A stretch of 64,000 bases of DNA from Streptomyces beigongshangae. GTDB taxonomy: Bacteria > Actinomycetota > Actinomycetes > Streptomycetales > Streptomycetaceae. Below, one piece after another: positions 55,766 through 63,243 of the stretch. A model generated the notes under the pieces. The model saw only the letters and a program-made list of their open reading frames with translations, made no database searches and was not told where the DNA came from. A program made the position numbers and the translations under genes. The first letter of the stretch is position 1. Every line of letters begins with the position of its first letter. The stretch covers positions 21,135 through 85,134 of the forward strand of contig NZ_JAHKJW010000009.1 in the NCBI RefSeq assembly GCF_019710745.1, written 5' to 3'.

Positions 55766-57109
55766 GTGCCCCAACTCGTCCTCGGCAACGTGACAAGCGA
55801 GTACATGTTCGCCAGTCCGCTCGCCGGGTTCAGCCGCAAGGAAGCCCACAAGCAGCACGCCATCTCCACCCGGACGGCCTGGCTGCTGGAGGACGGTGAC
55901 GCGATGCTCGCCCACCGGCGGCTCACACCCGACTTCCGGGACTATCTCGTCTCGTCGCTCGGCCTCGATCCCGCGGCCCTGACGTTCCTCACCCCCGACG
56001 GACCGGACGAAGGCACGTTCCTCGACGCCCGCACCGCGCTGGCCGGACCGCTGCTGGAACGGCTGCGGGGGACCGTGGGGCCGGACTGGACGCTCACGCC
56101 GTACCTGTACGACCGGACCGTAGCCGTACTCGCCGACCGGCTCGGCCTGAACCTGGCCGCCGCGTTCTTCGCCCAGGGCGGCAGCGACTTCTTCAACAGC
56201 AAGTCCTTCTTCCGGGCGTGGGCCACCGGCACGGGCGTCCCGGTGGCACGGGGCGAGGTCTGCCGCAGCCGGGGGGCCACCGCGCGTGCCGTGCGGGAGC
56301 TGCTGCCCCACACCGGCAGCGTCATCGTCAAGCAGGACTTCAGCGCGAGCGGATACGGCAACGTCCTGTTCACCACCGACGCCGGCGTGCCTTCCATCGG
56401 GGCGTCCGCCCGGCACGTCATGGACCCGGACCCCTCCCCCTGGGAGATCGAGGTGGCGCTCGCCACCTCCTTCCCGGTCGTCGAGGGGGTCCGCGACTTC
56501 CCCGCGGGCCTGCGTCCGAGCGAGGCCGTCGTCGAGGTCTACCACCCCCACAGCCGCACCCTCTACAGCGAGCTGTTCCTTCCCGACCCGCCCGGCGAGC
56601 CCTTCCTCCTCGACCACGGCGACATGCGGATGGAGCCGGTCTGGAACGGCTTCGCCATCCCGCCGGTGGCCCTGTCCGCAGCGGCGGAGCAGCGCATGCT
56701 GGACGTGTCGCTGGCCATGGCCCGCACGATCCAGCAGCTCGGTTACCGGGGCTACCTGAACTGCGACTCCATCGTCACACCGACGGGTGAGGTGCTCTTC
56801 AGCGAGGTGAACGCCCGGGTGGGCGGCTGCACCCACGTGCACGCCGCGGCCCGGCGGCTGCTGGGCCGCGACTACCAGCGCAGCCATACGGTCCTCACGC
56901 GCAACGACCTGCCGGTGCAGGACTTCGCCAAGCTGATCTGGACCGTCGACCACGACCCCCGGCTCAGCCCCGACGGGGACAGCGGTGTCGTGATCCTCGT
57001 CGACGACAGCCCCTACAACCAGACCGCGGAGTACCTCGTCTACGGCCGCGGCCCGGAGGCGGCCGAGGAGACGGAACACCTGCTGCGGCAGGCCGCCACC
57101 ACCCTCTGA
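55766..57109 (+). CDS. ATP-grasp peptide ligase (PGM1-like)
   Basis: The protein has 447 residues from the GTG at 55766, with GAAAGGAA upstream. Residues about 100-200 hold VAVLADRLGLNLAAAFFAQ and the lead-in FFNSKSFFRAWATGTGVP, then VIVKQDFSASGYGNVLF with the ATP-binding Lys, and YLNCDSIVTPTGEVLFSEVN with the metal-binding Glu and Asn. The pre-ATP-grasp domain and the C-terminal extension recall the PGM1 ligase of pheganomycin and its relatives. It would join an amino acid or peptide to another carboxylate, with ADP release. Acceptor and donor cannot be named. Confidence 0.75.
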   Translation: MPQLVLGNVTSEYMFASPLAGFSRKEAHKQHAISTRTAWLLEDGDAMLAHRRLTPDFRDYLVSSLGLDPAALTFLTPDGPDEGTFLDARTALAGPLLERLRGTVGPDWTLTPYLYDRTVAVLADRLGLNLAAAFFAQGGSDFFNSKSFFRAWATGTGVPVARGEVCRSRGATARAVRELLPHTGSVIVKQDFSASGYGNVLFTTDAGVPSIGASARHVMDPDPSPWEIEVALATSFPVVEGVRDFPAGLRPSEAVVEVYHPHSRTLYSELFLPDPPGEPFLLDHGDMRMEPVWNGFAIPPVALSAAAEQRMLDVSLAMARTIQQLGYRGYLNCDSIVTPTGEVLFSEVNARVGGCTHVHAAARRLLGRDYQRSHTVLTRNDLPVQDFAKLIWTVDHDPRLSPDGDSGVVILVDDSPYNQTAEYLVYGRGPEAAEETEHLLRQAATTL

Positions 57110-57132
57110 CCACCTGTCCGAACCGCACCCCC

Positions 57133-57173
57133 GCGGGGTGGGGGCCCCGGCGCGGCCGGGGTCCTCACCCCGC
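57133..57173. terminator. Bidirectional hairpin between ATP-grasp and CGNR genes
   Basis: A 19-bp stem with two G-T pairs and a GCG loop lies between the convergent ATP-grasp and CGNR genes and reaches into the last codons of the latter. The arms start GCGGGGTG and end CACCCCGC. Confidence 0.75.
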
Positions 57174-57731
57174 CCCCGTGACCGCCGCCCCCTGCTTCTG
57201 CTTCTGCGCCGCGCGCATCCGCCGGACCTTGGCGATGCTGCCGCAGGCCCGGCCGTTCTCCCCGGCGTACATGCTGCACCAGGTGCGCGTGTTGTTGCGC
57301 GACTGGTCGTAGAAGACCCAGCGGCAGTCCGGGCACGCCCGGAGCCGGCGCCAGCGTTCGGCGAGCACCAGACGGGCCGCCTGGCGCAGGACGACGTCGA
57401 CCGGGGCGGCCGGGCCCTCGAGCCGCAGTTCGCCCTCGCCGATGCGCACGGTCTGCGGCCTGCGGGCGAGCCAGTCGTCCAGCCGCCGGGTGCCGCGCCC
57501 GGTCACGTCCTCGCGCAGGTCGTCGCGGAGCAGGAGCAGTTCCGTCAGCTCGTCGGTGCGCGGGCGGGGGATGTGCGGCAGCACGCGCGACCACTCCTGC
57601 GCGGACGCGGCGAGATCGGGAAGTGTCTCCGTCTCCTCCCGCGTGTCGTTGGGGATCACCCAGGTGTTGAGGAAGGACCTCATCTCCTCCACCTGTGGCC
57701 CGGCCACAGTCGTTCCCGTTTGATTGCCCAT
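57165..57731 (-). CDS. CGNR zinc finger regulator
   Basis: The protein has 188 residues from the ATG at 57731. The N-terminal part is the ABATE-like domain (FLNTWVIPNDTREETETL and TELLLLRDDLREDV). The C-terminal zinc finger has CPDCRWVFYDQSRNNTR, WCSMY and a C-terminal ACGSIAKVRRMR, where the CGNR motif itself is changed to CGSI. Such proteins are DNA-binding regulators with a stress-related sensor domain. It diverges from the MFS exporter across 61 bases that contain repeated half-sites, so it likely controls the exporter and maybe the cluster. Confidence 0.88.
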   Translation of the reverse strand: MGNQTGTTVAGPQVEEMRSFLNTWVIPNDTREETETLPDLAASAQEWSRVLPHIPRPRTDELTELLLLRDDLREDVTGRGTRRLDDWLARRPQTVRIGEGELRLEGPAAPVDVVLRQAARLVLAERWRRLRACPDCRWVFYDQSRNNTRTWCSMYAGENGRACGSIAKVRRMRAAQKQKQGAAVTGAG

Positions 57732-57739
57732 GCGTAGAG

Positions 57740-57792
57740 CTTAGTCGGTAAGCAGGGTTTGCGACCGCCGCAGTCGGTTACCAGTTACCAGC
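57740..57792. promoter_or_regulatory. Divergent promoter/operator between CGNR and MFS genes
   Basis: CTTA-GTCGG-TAAG (57740-57752) is an inverted repeat, and GTTACCA occurs twice in tandem just before the MFS start (about 57777-57790). The 61-base gap can hold only overlapping promoters, so a protein bound here would affect both genes. Confidence 0.5.
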
Positions 57793-59046
57793 ATGAGTGG
57801 TAACACGCAGTCGGCCGCGCCACCCGCCCCGACCTACCGTGACGTCCTGCGCCGCGAAGGCGGCACCGCCTGGTATGCCGCCATGGGGCTGATCCGCACC
57901 CCCGTCGCCATGGCTCCCCTGGCACTGGTCTTCCTGGGCCACAGCACGGGGTCGTTCTCCGCGGGCGGCGTCATGGCCGCCGCGCACGCACTCGGGGAGG
58001 CCGTCGGAGCGCCCTTCCTGGGACGCGGCTTCGACCGGAAGCCCTTCCTGGGTCAGCTGCGCTTCGCCCTGCTCGCCGAGGCCCTCGCCTTCGCTGCCAT
58101 CGCCGTCCTCGCGGGTCACAGCCCGATGCCCCTCCTGGTGGCCCTGGCCTTCGTCGCCGGAGCGGTCGCCGCGGGCGTGCCCGGCGGCATGCGCGCACAG
58201 TTGTCCAGCACCACCCCGGAGCACCTGCGGACCACCGCGCTCGGGCTGGAGAGCGCGCTGAACCAGGCCATCTGGGCCTGCGGCCCGGTGCTCGCCTCGC
58301 TGGTGTCCACCCAGGTGTCGCCGCGTGTCGCGCTCGTCCTCATGGCCCTCGCCTCGGCCGCCCCGTTGCTCATGGCCGGCCGTATCCGGCACCGCGACCC
58401 CGCCGCACGGGCACAGGAGCACGCTCCCGCCGGGACCCTGAGCGTCATCCGGACGGCCTGGCCCACCGTGCTGCTGGCCGCGGCCATCATGTTCCTGGTC
58501 GGCGCGATGGACGTGGCCCTGCCGGCCCGCCTGGAGACGACCGGACAGGAACTCGCGCTGACCGGTGTCATCACGGGGATATTCGCCGTGGCCAGCATCG
58601 CGGCCGGCCTCGTCTACGGCCGCCGCGGCTGGCCCGGCACCCCCGGCTCGCAGACACTCGTCCTGCTGCCGGCGATGACCCTGGCGCTGACGCTGTGCGC
58701 CGTCACCGCCCAGCTCTGGGGCTTCTTCGCCGCGTTCCTGCTCGGTGGCCTCTTCTACAGCCCACTCATGATCATCAGGAACCTGGCGCTCCAGCACCAC
58801 CTCCCGGAGAACGTGTGGGCCACGGGCTTCTCCCTCCTGTACGCCGCGGGCGGCCTCGGCTACGGCGCCGCCGCGCTCCTGACGGCCGGGCTCATCGAGG
58901 CCACCACCCCGGCCGTCACCATCGTCGTCTGCACGGCGGTGACCACGCTGATCGGCCTGGTCGCGGGCCTGGGCGAACGCGCCGGGAGGAAAAAGGCCGC
59001 CCCCGCCGCCGGGAGGGAGACCCACCCGAAGCGGACGACGGCCTGA
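57793..59046 (+). CDS. MFS exporter of the cluster
   Basis: The protein has 417 residues from the ATG at 57793. Twelve hydrophobic segments, with the motif A-like FLGRGFDRKPFLGQLRFAL between segments 2 and 3, place it in the major facilitator superfamily, similar to sugar- or drug-type exporters of the 12-segment class. The end is basic (ERAGRKKAAPAAGRETHPK). Its position, divergent from the CGNR regulator and next to the small-molecule genes, suggests it exports the product or gives self-resistance. Confidence 0.9.
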   Translation: MSGNTQSAAPPAPTYRDVLRREGGTAWYAAMGLIRTPVAMAPLALVFLGHSTGSFSAGGVMAAAHALGEAVGAPFLGRGFDRKPFLGQLRFALLAEALAFAAIAVLAGHSPMPLLVALAFVAGAVAAGVPGGMRAQLSSTTPEHLRTTALGLESALNQAIWACGPVLASLVSTQVSPRVALVLMALASAAPLLMAGRIRHRDPAARAQEHAPAGTLSVIRTAWPTVLLAAAIMFLVGAMDVALPARLETTGQELALTGVITGIFAVASIAAGLVYGRRGWPGTPGSQTLVLLPAMTLALTLCAVTAQLWGFFAAFLLGGLFYSPLMIIRNLALQHHLPENVWATGFSLLYAAGGLGYGAAALLTAGLIEATTPAVTIVVCTAVTTLIGLVAGLGERAGRKKAAPAAGRETHPKRTTA

Positions 59047-59075
59047 CGGCACATCACCCCGGGCCGTGCCCGGCA

Positions 59076-59112
59076 GCACCGCGCCGTACGGATCATCCGT
59101 ACGGCGCGGTGC
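59076..59112. terminator. Near-perfect 37-bp palindrome after the MFS gene
   Basis: Two 18-base arms (GCACCGCGCC at the outside, TACGGAT at the inside) pair without mismatch around a single C. It lies 29 bases after the MFS stop and is likely a terminator. The transposase remnant begins just beyond it, so it could also be the end of an old mobile element. Confidence 0.7.
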
Positions 59113-59119
59113 GCCGGCC

Positions 59120-59382
59120 GCGATCATCTTCGCGGCCGGCTCGGGGTGCGCCTGGAACCAACCGCCTCCGGGCTTCGGCCCGTCCGCAGTGGCGGCCTTC
59201 CGCCGGTTCGCCGAGTGGACCGGGGCCCGGGTGCGGGCCGAGCCCCACCGCCCGGTCCCGGACGAACCGGGTGCCCGGGGTGGGCCGGACCGGTCGCGGT
59301 GCGCGATCGACTCCGCCGGCGTCCGGGCCCCCGAAGGGGGCGGCTGACGGGACCGGATCCGGCCGGCCGCGGCAAGAAGTGA
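59120..59382 (+). pseudogene. IS5-type transposase fragment, frameshifted
   Basis: The plus strand reads AAGSGCAWNQPPPGFGPS, FRRFAEWTGARVRAEPHRPV, then PDEPGARGGPDRSRCAIDSA. These follow the N-terminal block of Streptomyces IS5-family transposases (SGCAWRQLPP, then RRFAEWTRAGLW, then a DELGARGELDWSRA-like block and IDSASVRAKRGG). The frame stops at 59345, but the next expected motif, LTGPDPAGRGKK, continues in another frame to 59382, so a frameshift is present. Start and catalytic C-terminal half are lost. Confidence 0.75.
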
Positions 59383-59409
59383 AATGGTGTCCGGGATGAG
59401 AAGGCATCC

Positions 59410-60030
59410 ATGACCGAACCGCCCCGGACCGCCACCCAGTACGCGTTCGTCGCCCTCGCGCCGCCCGACGACGCGAAGAACGAGTTGGCACACGCACTGG
59501 GCCCGGCCTACGCCGCCTGTCCCGACCTGCGCTGGAACCGCATCGAGGACTGGCACATCACCCTGGCCTTCCTGGGCGGGCTGCCGGTGCAGGCCGTCCA
59601 GCGGCTTCGTGCACCCCTCGCCGACCTGGCGGCCGCCCGCCCCTCTTTCGAACTGGCACTGCTCGGTGGCGGACACTTCGACGAGCGAGTGCTGTGGAGC
59701 GGCATCGGGGGCGATGTCGGCCAACTGCACGAGCTGGGAGAAGCGGTACGGGCGCGGCTCGGGGACTGCGGTGTCGCCTTCGCCGGACGTCCACTGCGTC
59801 CCCACCTCACGCTGGCCCGCGCCCGCCGCCACGACAACACGTCCGTGACGGCGGCGGTCGCCTGCCTCGACGGCTTCACCGGACGCCCTTGGCGGACCGC
59901 ACGTCTCCACCTGGTCGGCAGCACGGTGAGCGGCCACCCGGGCCCGCGGCGCTATCAGGACATCGACGCATGGACCCTGGCCACCGGGCAGGGGCATCCG
60001 ATCGAAATCACCACAGACTGCAGCGCATGA
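59410..60030 (+). CDS. thpR: RNA 2',3'-cyclic phosphodiesterase (2'-5' RNA ligase family)
   Basis: The protein has 206 residues from the ATG at 59410. Both HxTx motifs of the 2H family are present: WHITLAFLG near residue 49 and LRPHLTLAR near residue 133. These hold the four catalytic residues that act on cyclic phosphates of RNA. The start is preceded by a transposase remnant, so its promoter is probably within that sequence. No functional link to the neighbours is seen. Confidence 0.95.
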   Translation: MTEPPRTATQYAFVALAPPDDAKNELAHALGPAYAACPDLRWNRIEDWHITLAFLGGLPVQAVQRLRAPLADLAAARPSFELALLGGGHFDERVLWSGIGGDVGQLHELGEAVRARLGDCGVAFAGRPLRPHLTLARARRHDNTSVTAAVACLDGFTGRPWRTARLHLVGSTVSGHPGPRRYQDIDAWTLATGQGHPIEITTDCSA

Positions 60031-60151
60031 GCACCAGGACAGTTCGGGCCCCGCAATGACACCCACTCGGCCCCACGCACCCTGAGCCCGCTCGGACGGC
60101 CACCCCGCCGGCGAGGAAGCGGGTCGGCAGAGGCCCGGCCGGACACCCCTG

Positions 60152-60199
60152 TTGACACCTTTGGCTAATAGGAATAGCTTTTGGCTAACGAACTTAGCC
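60152..60199 (+). promoter_or_regulatory. Promoter and TetR-type operator of the hydrolase-TetR operon
   Basis: A perfect -35 TTGACA (60152-60157), a 17-base spacer and TAGCTT (60175-60180) as -10 make a strong vegetative promoter. GGCTAA-CGAAC-TTAGCC (60183-60199) is a perfect inverted repeat just past the -10, and another GGCTA...TAGCT pair (60163-60179) overlaps the core. The TetR gene in the same operon is the likely binder. Confidence 0.75.
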
Positions 60200-60234
60200 G
60201 CAAGGCTGAACCAATTAACCACATGGGAGATGTC

Positions 60235-61071
60235 ATGACCGAGTACCTCGCTGTCGACGGTGGCACGATCGCCTACGAGGTGACCGGGGCCGGCCCGCTG
60301 GTCGTCCTCGCGCACGGCATGGGCGACCACCGCGCCGCCTATCACGCCGTGACCCCGCAGCTGGTGGCGGCGGGCTACCGGGTCGCCGCGGTCGACCTGC
60401 GCGGCTGCGGCGAGTCCAGCACCGACTGGCCGCAGTGGAGCCGCACCGCCATCGCCGGCGACCTGCTCGCGGTGATCCGTCACCTGGGCGGTCCGGCGGT
60501 GCTGGTGGGCCACTCGATCTCCGGCGGTGCCGCCACCGTCGCCGCCGCGCAGGCACCGGAGCTGGTCACCGCGCTGGTCGAGCTGGGGCCCTTCACCCGC
60601 AAGCAGTCGATGGGCCTGGGCGACCTGCGCAGCAAGCGCCTGCGGCAGGGCATGCTGCGGCTGATGAAGGCGACCGTGTTCGGCAGTGCGCCGGCGTGGC
60701 GCTCCTACCTGGAGGTCGCCTACCCCGGAGTGAAGCCGGCCGGCTTCACCGAGCGGCTCGACCGCATCGAGGCGCTGCTGCGCGAACCGGGCCGGATGAA
60801 GGCCCTGCAGGGCATGGGCCGCACCACCCCCGTCGACGCCGGCGCCCGGCTCGGCGACGTGCGCTGCCCGGTCCTGGTCGTGATGGGCACCGACGACCCC
60901 GACTGGGCCGATCCGCACGCAGAGGGCGCGGCGATCGTCGAGGACCTGCCCGCCGGTCTCGGCCGCCTGGAGATGATCGAGGGCGCCGGGCACTACCCGC
61001 ACGACCAGTACCCTGACCAGGTGGTTTCGCTGACGCTCTCCTTCCTCCGAACGGACGCCGCCCGTGCCTAG
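60235..61071 (+). CDS. Alpha/beta hydrolase
   Basis: The protein has 278 residues from the ATG at 60235, with GGGAGA five bases upstream; an open extension to 60181 would overlap the operator. The nucleophile elbow is VGHSISGGAA with the catalytic Ser, the acid is in MGTDDPDWADP and the His in GAGHYPHDQ. The oxyanion hole motif is LAHGMGDHRAAYH. It hydrolyses a small ester, amide or epoxide. The TetR gene overlaps its end by eight bases, so the two are coupled and the hydrolase is probably induced by its substrate. Confidence 0.92.
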   Translation: MTEYLAVDGGTIAYEVTGAGPLVVLAHGMGDHRAAYHAVTPQLVAAGYRVAAVDLRGCGESSTDWPQWSRTAIAGDLLAVIRHLGGPAVLVGHSISGGAATVAAAQAPELVTALVELGPFTRKQSMGLGDLRSKRLRQGMLRLMKATVFGSAPAWRSYLEVAYPGVKPAGFTERLDRIEALLREPGRMKALQGMGRTTPVDAGARLGDVRCPVLVVMGTDDPDWADPHAEGAAIVEDLPAGLGRLEMIEGAGHYPHDQYPDQVVSLTLSFLRTDAARA

Positions 61072-61627
61072 GGCCGGCCTGGACACGACGGCCGTGGTCG
61101 CGGCCGGAGCCGGCCTCGCCGACGAGGTGGGCCTGACCCGCCTGACGATGGGGCTGCTGGCCGAGCGCCTGGGCGTACGCACCCCCTCCCTGTACAAGCA
61201 CGTGGGCGGCCAGGAGGACCTCGTGCGCCGCATCGCGGCGCTGGCGGCGGTCCAGGCCGCCGACGCCGTCGGCACCGCCGTCCAGGGCCTGGCGGGCCGC
61301 GACGCCCTGGCCGCCGCGCTGCACGCCTTCCGCACCTTCGTGGTCGACCACCCCGGGCGCTACGCCGCCACGACCGGCTTGGAACCCACCGGCCCGGACG
61401 ACCCGACGACCCTGGCCGCCCAGCGGCTGTTCGATGTGTTCCGGGCCGTTCTGCGCGGCTACGGACTCGCCGAGTCCGACACGGACCACGCCCTGCGCAT
61501 GTTCCGCAGCCTCTGCCACGGCTTCGCCACCCTGGAGGCGGCGGGCGGCTTCCAGTGGAGCACCGACATCGACAAGAGCTTCGAATGGCTGATCGCCTTC
61601 ACCGACCGGGGCCTGCGGACCGCGTGA
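61064..61627 (+). CDS. TetR family regulator
   Basis: The protein has 187 residues from the GTG at 61064. The helix-turn-helix is LTRLTMGLLAERLGVRTPSL followed by YKHVGGQEDLV, as in TetR proteins with the WHG-type C-terminal domain (FRTFVVDHPGRYA, FRSLCHGFATLEAAGGF). It likely binds the inverted repeat at 60183-60199 and represses its own operon until a ligand binds. It ends in a gap shared with the convergent LacI gene. Confidence 0.93.
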   Translation: MPRAGLDTTAVVAAGAGLADEVGLTRLTMGLLAERLGVRTPSLYKHVGGQEDLVRRIAALAAVQAADAVGTAVQGLAGRDALAAALHAFRTFVVDHPGRYAATTGLEPTGPDDPTTLAAQRLFDVFRAVLRGYGLAESDTDHALRMFRSLCHGFATLEAAGGFQWSTDIDKSFEWLIAFTDRGLRTA

Positions 61628-61736
61628 CACCGCTGCCGCCATCGGCGGTGGCACCGGGCCCCGGACCGATCCCTCGGGGCGGACCGTGCGGGAGACGCCT
61701 CCGGGCGGTTCGCCCGTTCCGTCCGGATACCTCTCA

Positions 61737-61790
61737 CCCGTGATCACCCGTGATCCCCTGCGATCACAGGGAACCACCTGTGATCAACCG
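61737..61790. repeat. Cluster of GTGATC half-sites between convergent genes
   Basis: GTGATC or its complement occurs five times in 46 bases (61740, 61742, 61750, 61762 and 61780). CCCTG...CAGGG within it can form a short hairpin. The site lies between the ends of the TetR and LacI genes, so a terminator role is more likely than operator. Confidence 0.5.
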
Positions 61791-62821
61791 CGCACCGAAG
61801 CCTCCCGGGTCTCCTCGCAGGGCGGTGCCGTCGAGACGCGGACCACGAGTTCGGTGGCGAGTTCGATGTGGTGGGACTCGACCTTCTCGGCGTCGGCCAG
61901 CCGGAGGGCGATGCGCAGGGCCGCCCCGCCCATCTCCTGGAGCGGCTGACGCACCGTGGTCAGGGGCGGTGCGGCCATCTGGGCGAGGTTCGTGTCGTCG
62001 AAGCCGACCACGCTCAGGTCTTCGGGGACGCGCAGACCGCGGGTGCGCGCGGCCTCGATGACACCGACGGCGATCTCGTCGTTGCCCGCGAAGACCGCCG
62101 TCGGCGGTTCCCGCAGGCCCAGGAGCGCCGTGGCGCCGAGCAACCCGGTCTCGTACGTGAATTCCCCGGGCAGGACGTAGGCGTCGGGCACCCGCGCCCC
62201 CTCCGCCTCCATGGCGGCGCGGTAACCGTGTCTGCGTGCCTGGTTGCACACGGCCATGGCCGGTCCGCCGAGATAGGCGATGCGGCGGTGGCCCAGGGAG
62301 AGCAGGTGCCGGGTCGCGGCCAGGCCGCCGGCGAAGTTGGTCGCCCCGACGCTGTTGACCCGGCTGTCCGGCAGGTGCAGCGGGTCCAGCACGACCAACG
62401 GCAGCCCGGACCGGGCCAGTTCGTTCAGGTGCGCCGTGGTGTACACGCTGGTGATCGCGATGACGGCGCGGCGTCCCGCCGAGACCAGGTCCCGGGCCCA
62501 GTGCGGGGCGTGGGACGCCTTGCTGATCACCACCGAGGCCCCCAGTTCGGCGGCGGAGTCGATGATGCCTTCCAGGGTCTCGGCCACGTACGACGTGAGG
62601 CCGCCCTTGAACTGCACCTCGATGGTCGGGGTCCGGACGGCTCCGGTGTGGCGGAGGACGGGTGCGAGGTAATGGTGTTGACGCAGCAGTTCCTGCACGC
62701 GGGTGCGGGTGTGCGGCGCCACGTCGCTACGCCCGTTGACCACTTTGGACACGGTCGCGACGGAGACCCCGGCCGCCCGGGCGATGTCCGCCAAGGTGGT
62801 GCGCCTGGCGTTCTGCCGCAT
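61784..62821 (-). CDS. LacI family transcriptional regulator
   Basis: The protein has 345 residues from the ATG at 62821, with GGGAGGAA upstream. The HTH is TTLADIARAAGVSVATVSKV, followed by the hinge (LRQHHYLAPVL). The sugar-binding domain shows LGHRRIAYLGGPA, AVFAGNDEIAVGVIEAARTR and VVGFDDTNLAQMAAPPLTTV. It is divergent from the sugar-binding lipoprotein gene at 63244 and likely represses that transporter through the two palindromes at 63030 and 63184. Confidence 0.95.
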   Translation of the reverse strand: MRQNARRTTLADIARAAGVSVATVSKVVNGRSDVAPHTRTRVQELLRQHHYLAPVLRHTGAVRTPTIEVQFKGGLTSYVAETLEGIIDSAAELGASVVISKASHAPHWARDLVSAGRRAVIAITSVYTTAHLNELARSGLPLVVLDPLHLPDSRVNSVGATNFAGGLAATRHLLSLGHRRIAYLGGPAMAVCNQARRHGYRAAMEAEGARVPDAYVLPGEFTYETGLLGATALLGLREPPTAVFAGNDEIAVGVIEAARTRGLRVPEDLSVVGFDDTNLAQMAAPPLTTVRQPLQEMGGAALRIALRLADAEKVESHHIELATELVVRVSTAPPCEETREASVRG

Positions 62822-63029
62822 CGGTTCCTCCCAGCTGTACGTCCACCGGTGTGGTGGGTCGCCCGTCGGGCCGGCGTCGTGGGCGGGACCGGCCGGCCGG
62901 GACGCCCGGGGGAACGCGCGCCGCGCCCCCGGCGCGGGCCGCACCGGCTCCCGTCGGTGCGGCATGACCTGCGCCGACGGCGCGTCGGGCACATCAGCCG
63001 CATCGTCCCCGCCCTCGATCATTTCCATT

Positions 63030-63044
63030 TCGAAAAATTTTCGA
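63030..63044. promoter_or_regulatory. LacI-type operator palindrome, copy 1
   Basis: TCGAAAAATTTTCGA is a perfect 15-base palindrome with a central A in the LacI-transporter gap. The CGAA-N-TTCG core is the type bound by BxlR-like LacI regulators of xylo-oligosaccharide genes, to my knowledge. Confidence 0.8.
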
Positions 63045-63183
63045 CCCCCGCCAAAACCTTTGGAGGATCATTCCTCCCCGATGGTACGTAGCCTTTCAGC
63101 GCCCGGCAACGTACTTGCACGCGTCTTGACACGGCGTCAGGCCGAAATCTAATTTGCACGAACAGAGCTCGCAGAAGTCGATT

Positions 63184-63198
63184 TCGAAAACTTTTCGA
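63184..63198. promoter_or_regulatory. LacI-type operator palindrome, copy 2
   Basis: TCGAAAACTTTTCGA differs from copy 1 only in its centre base. It lies 45 bases before the lipoprotein gene start and 154 bases (centre to centre) from copy 1, so one site can block the promoter and both may be joined by a DNA loop. Confidence 0.85.
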
Positions 63199-63243
63199 TA
63201 TGGCTCACAAGAAGCCGGTAGCTCTCGAGTGCGGAGAAAAGAC

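Noticed and set aside
52426..55926. Long minus-strand open frame of about 1160 codons over the cluster
   Set aside because: It is the antisense shadow of the aminotransferase and acyl-CoA dehydrogenase genes, with Gly/Gln/Val-rich low-complexity translation.
61737..61790. Operator array for TetR or LacI
   Set aside because: The half-sites lie at the 3' ends of two convergent genes, where an operator has no promoter to act on.
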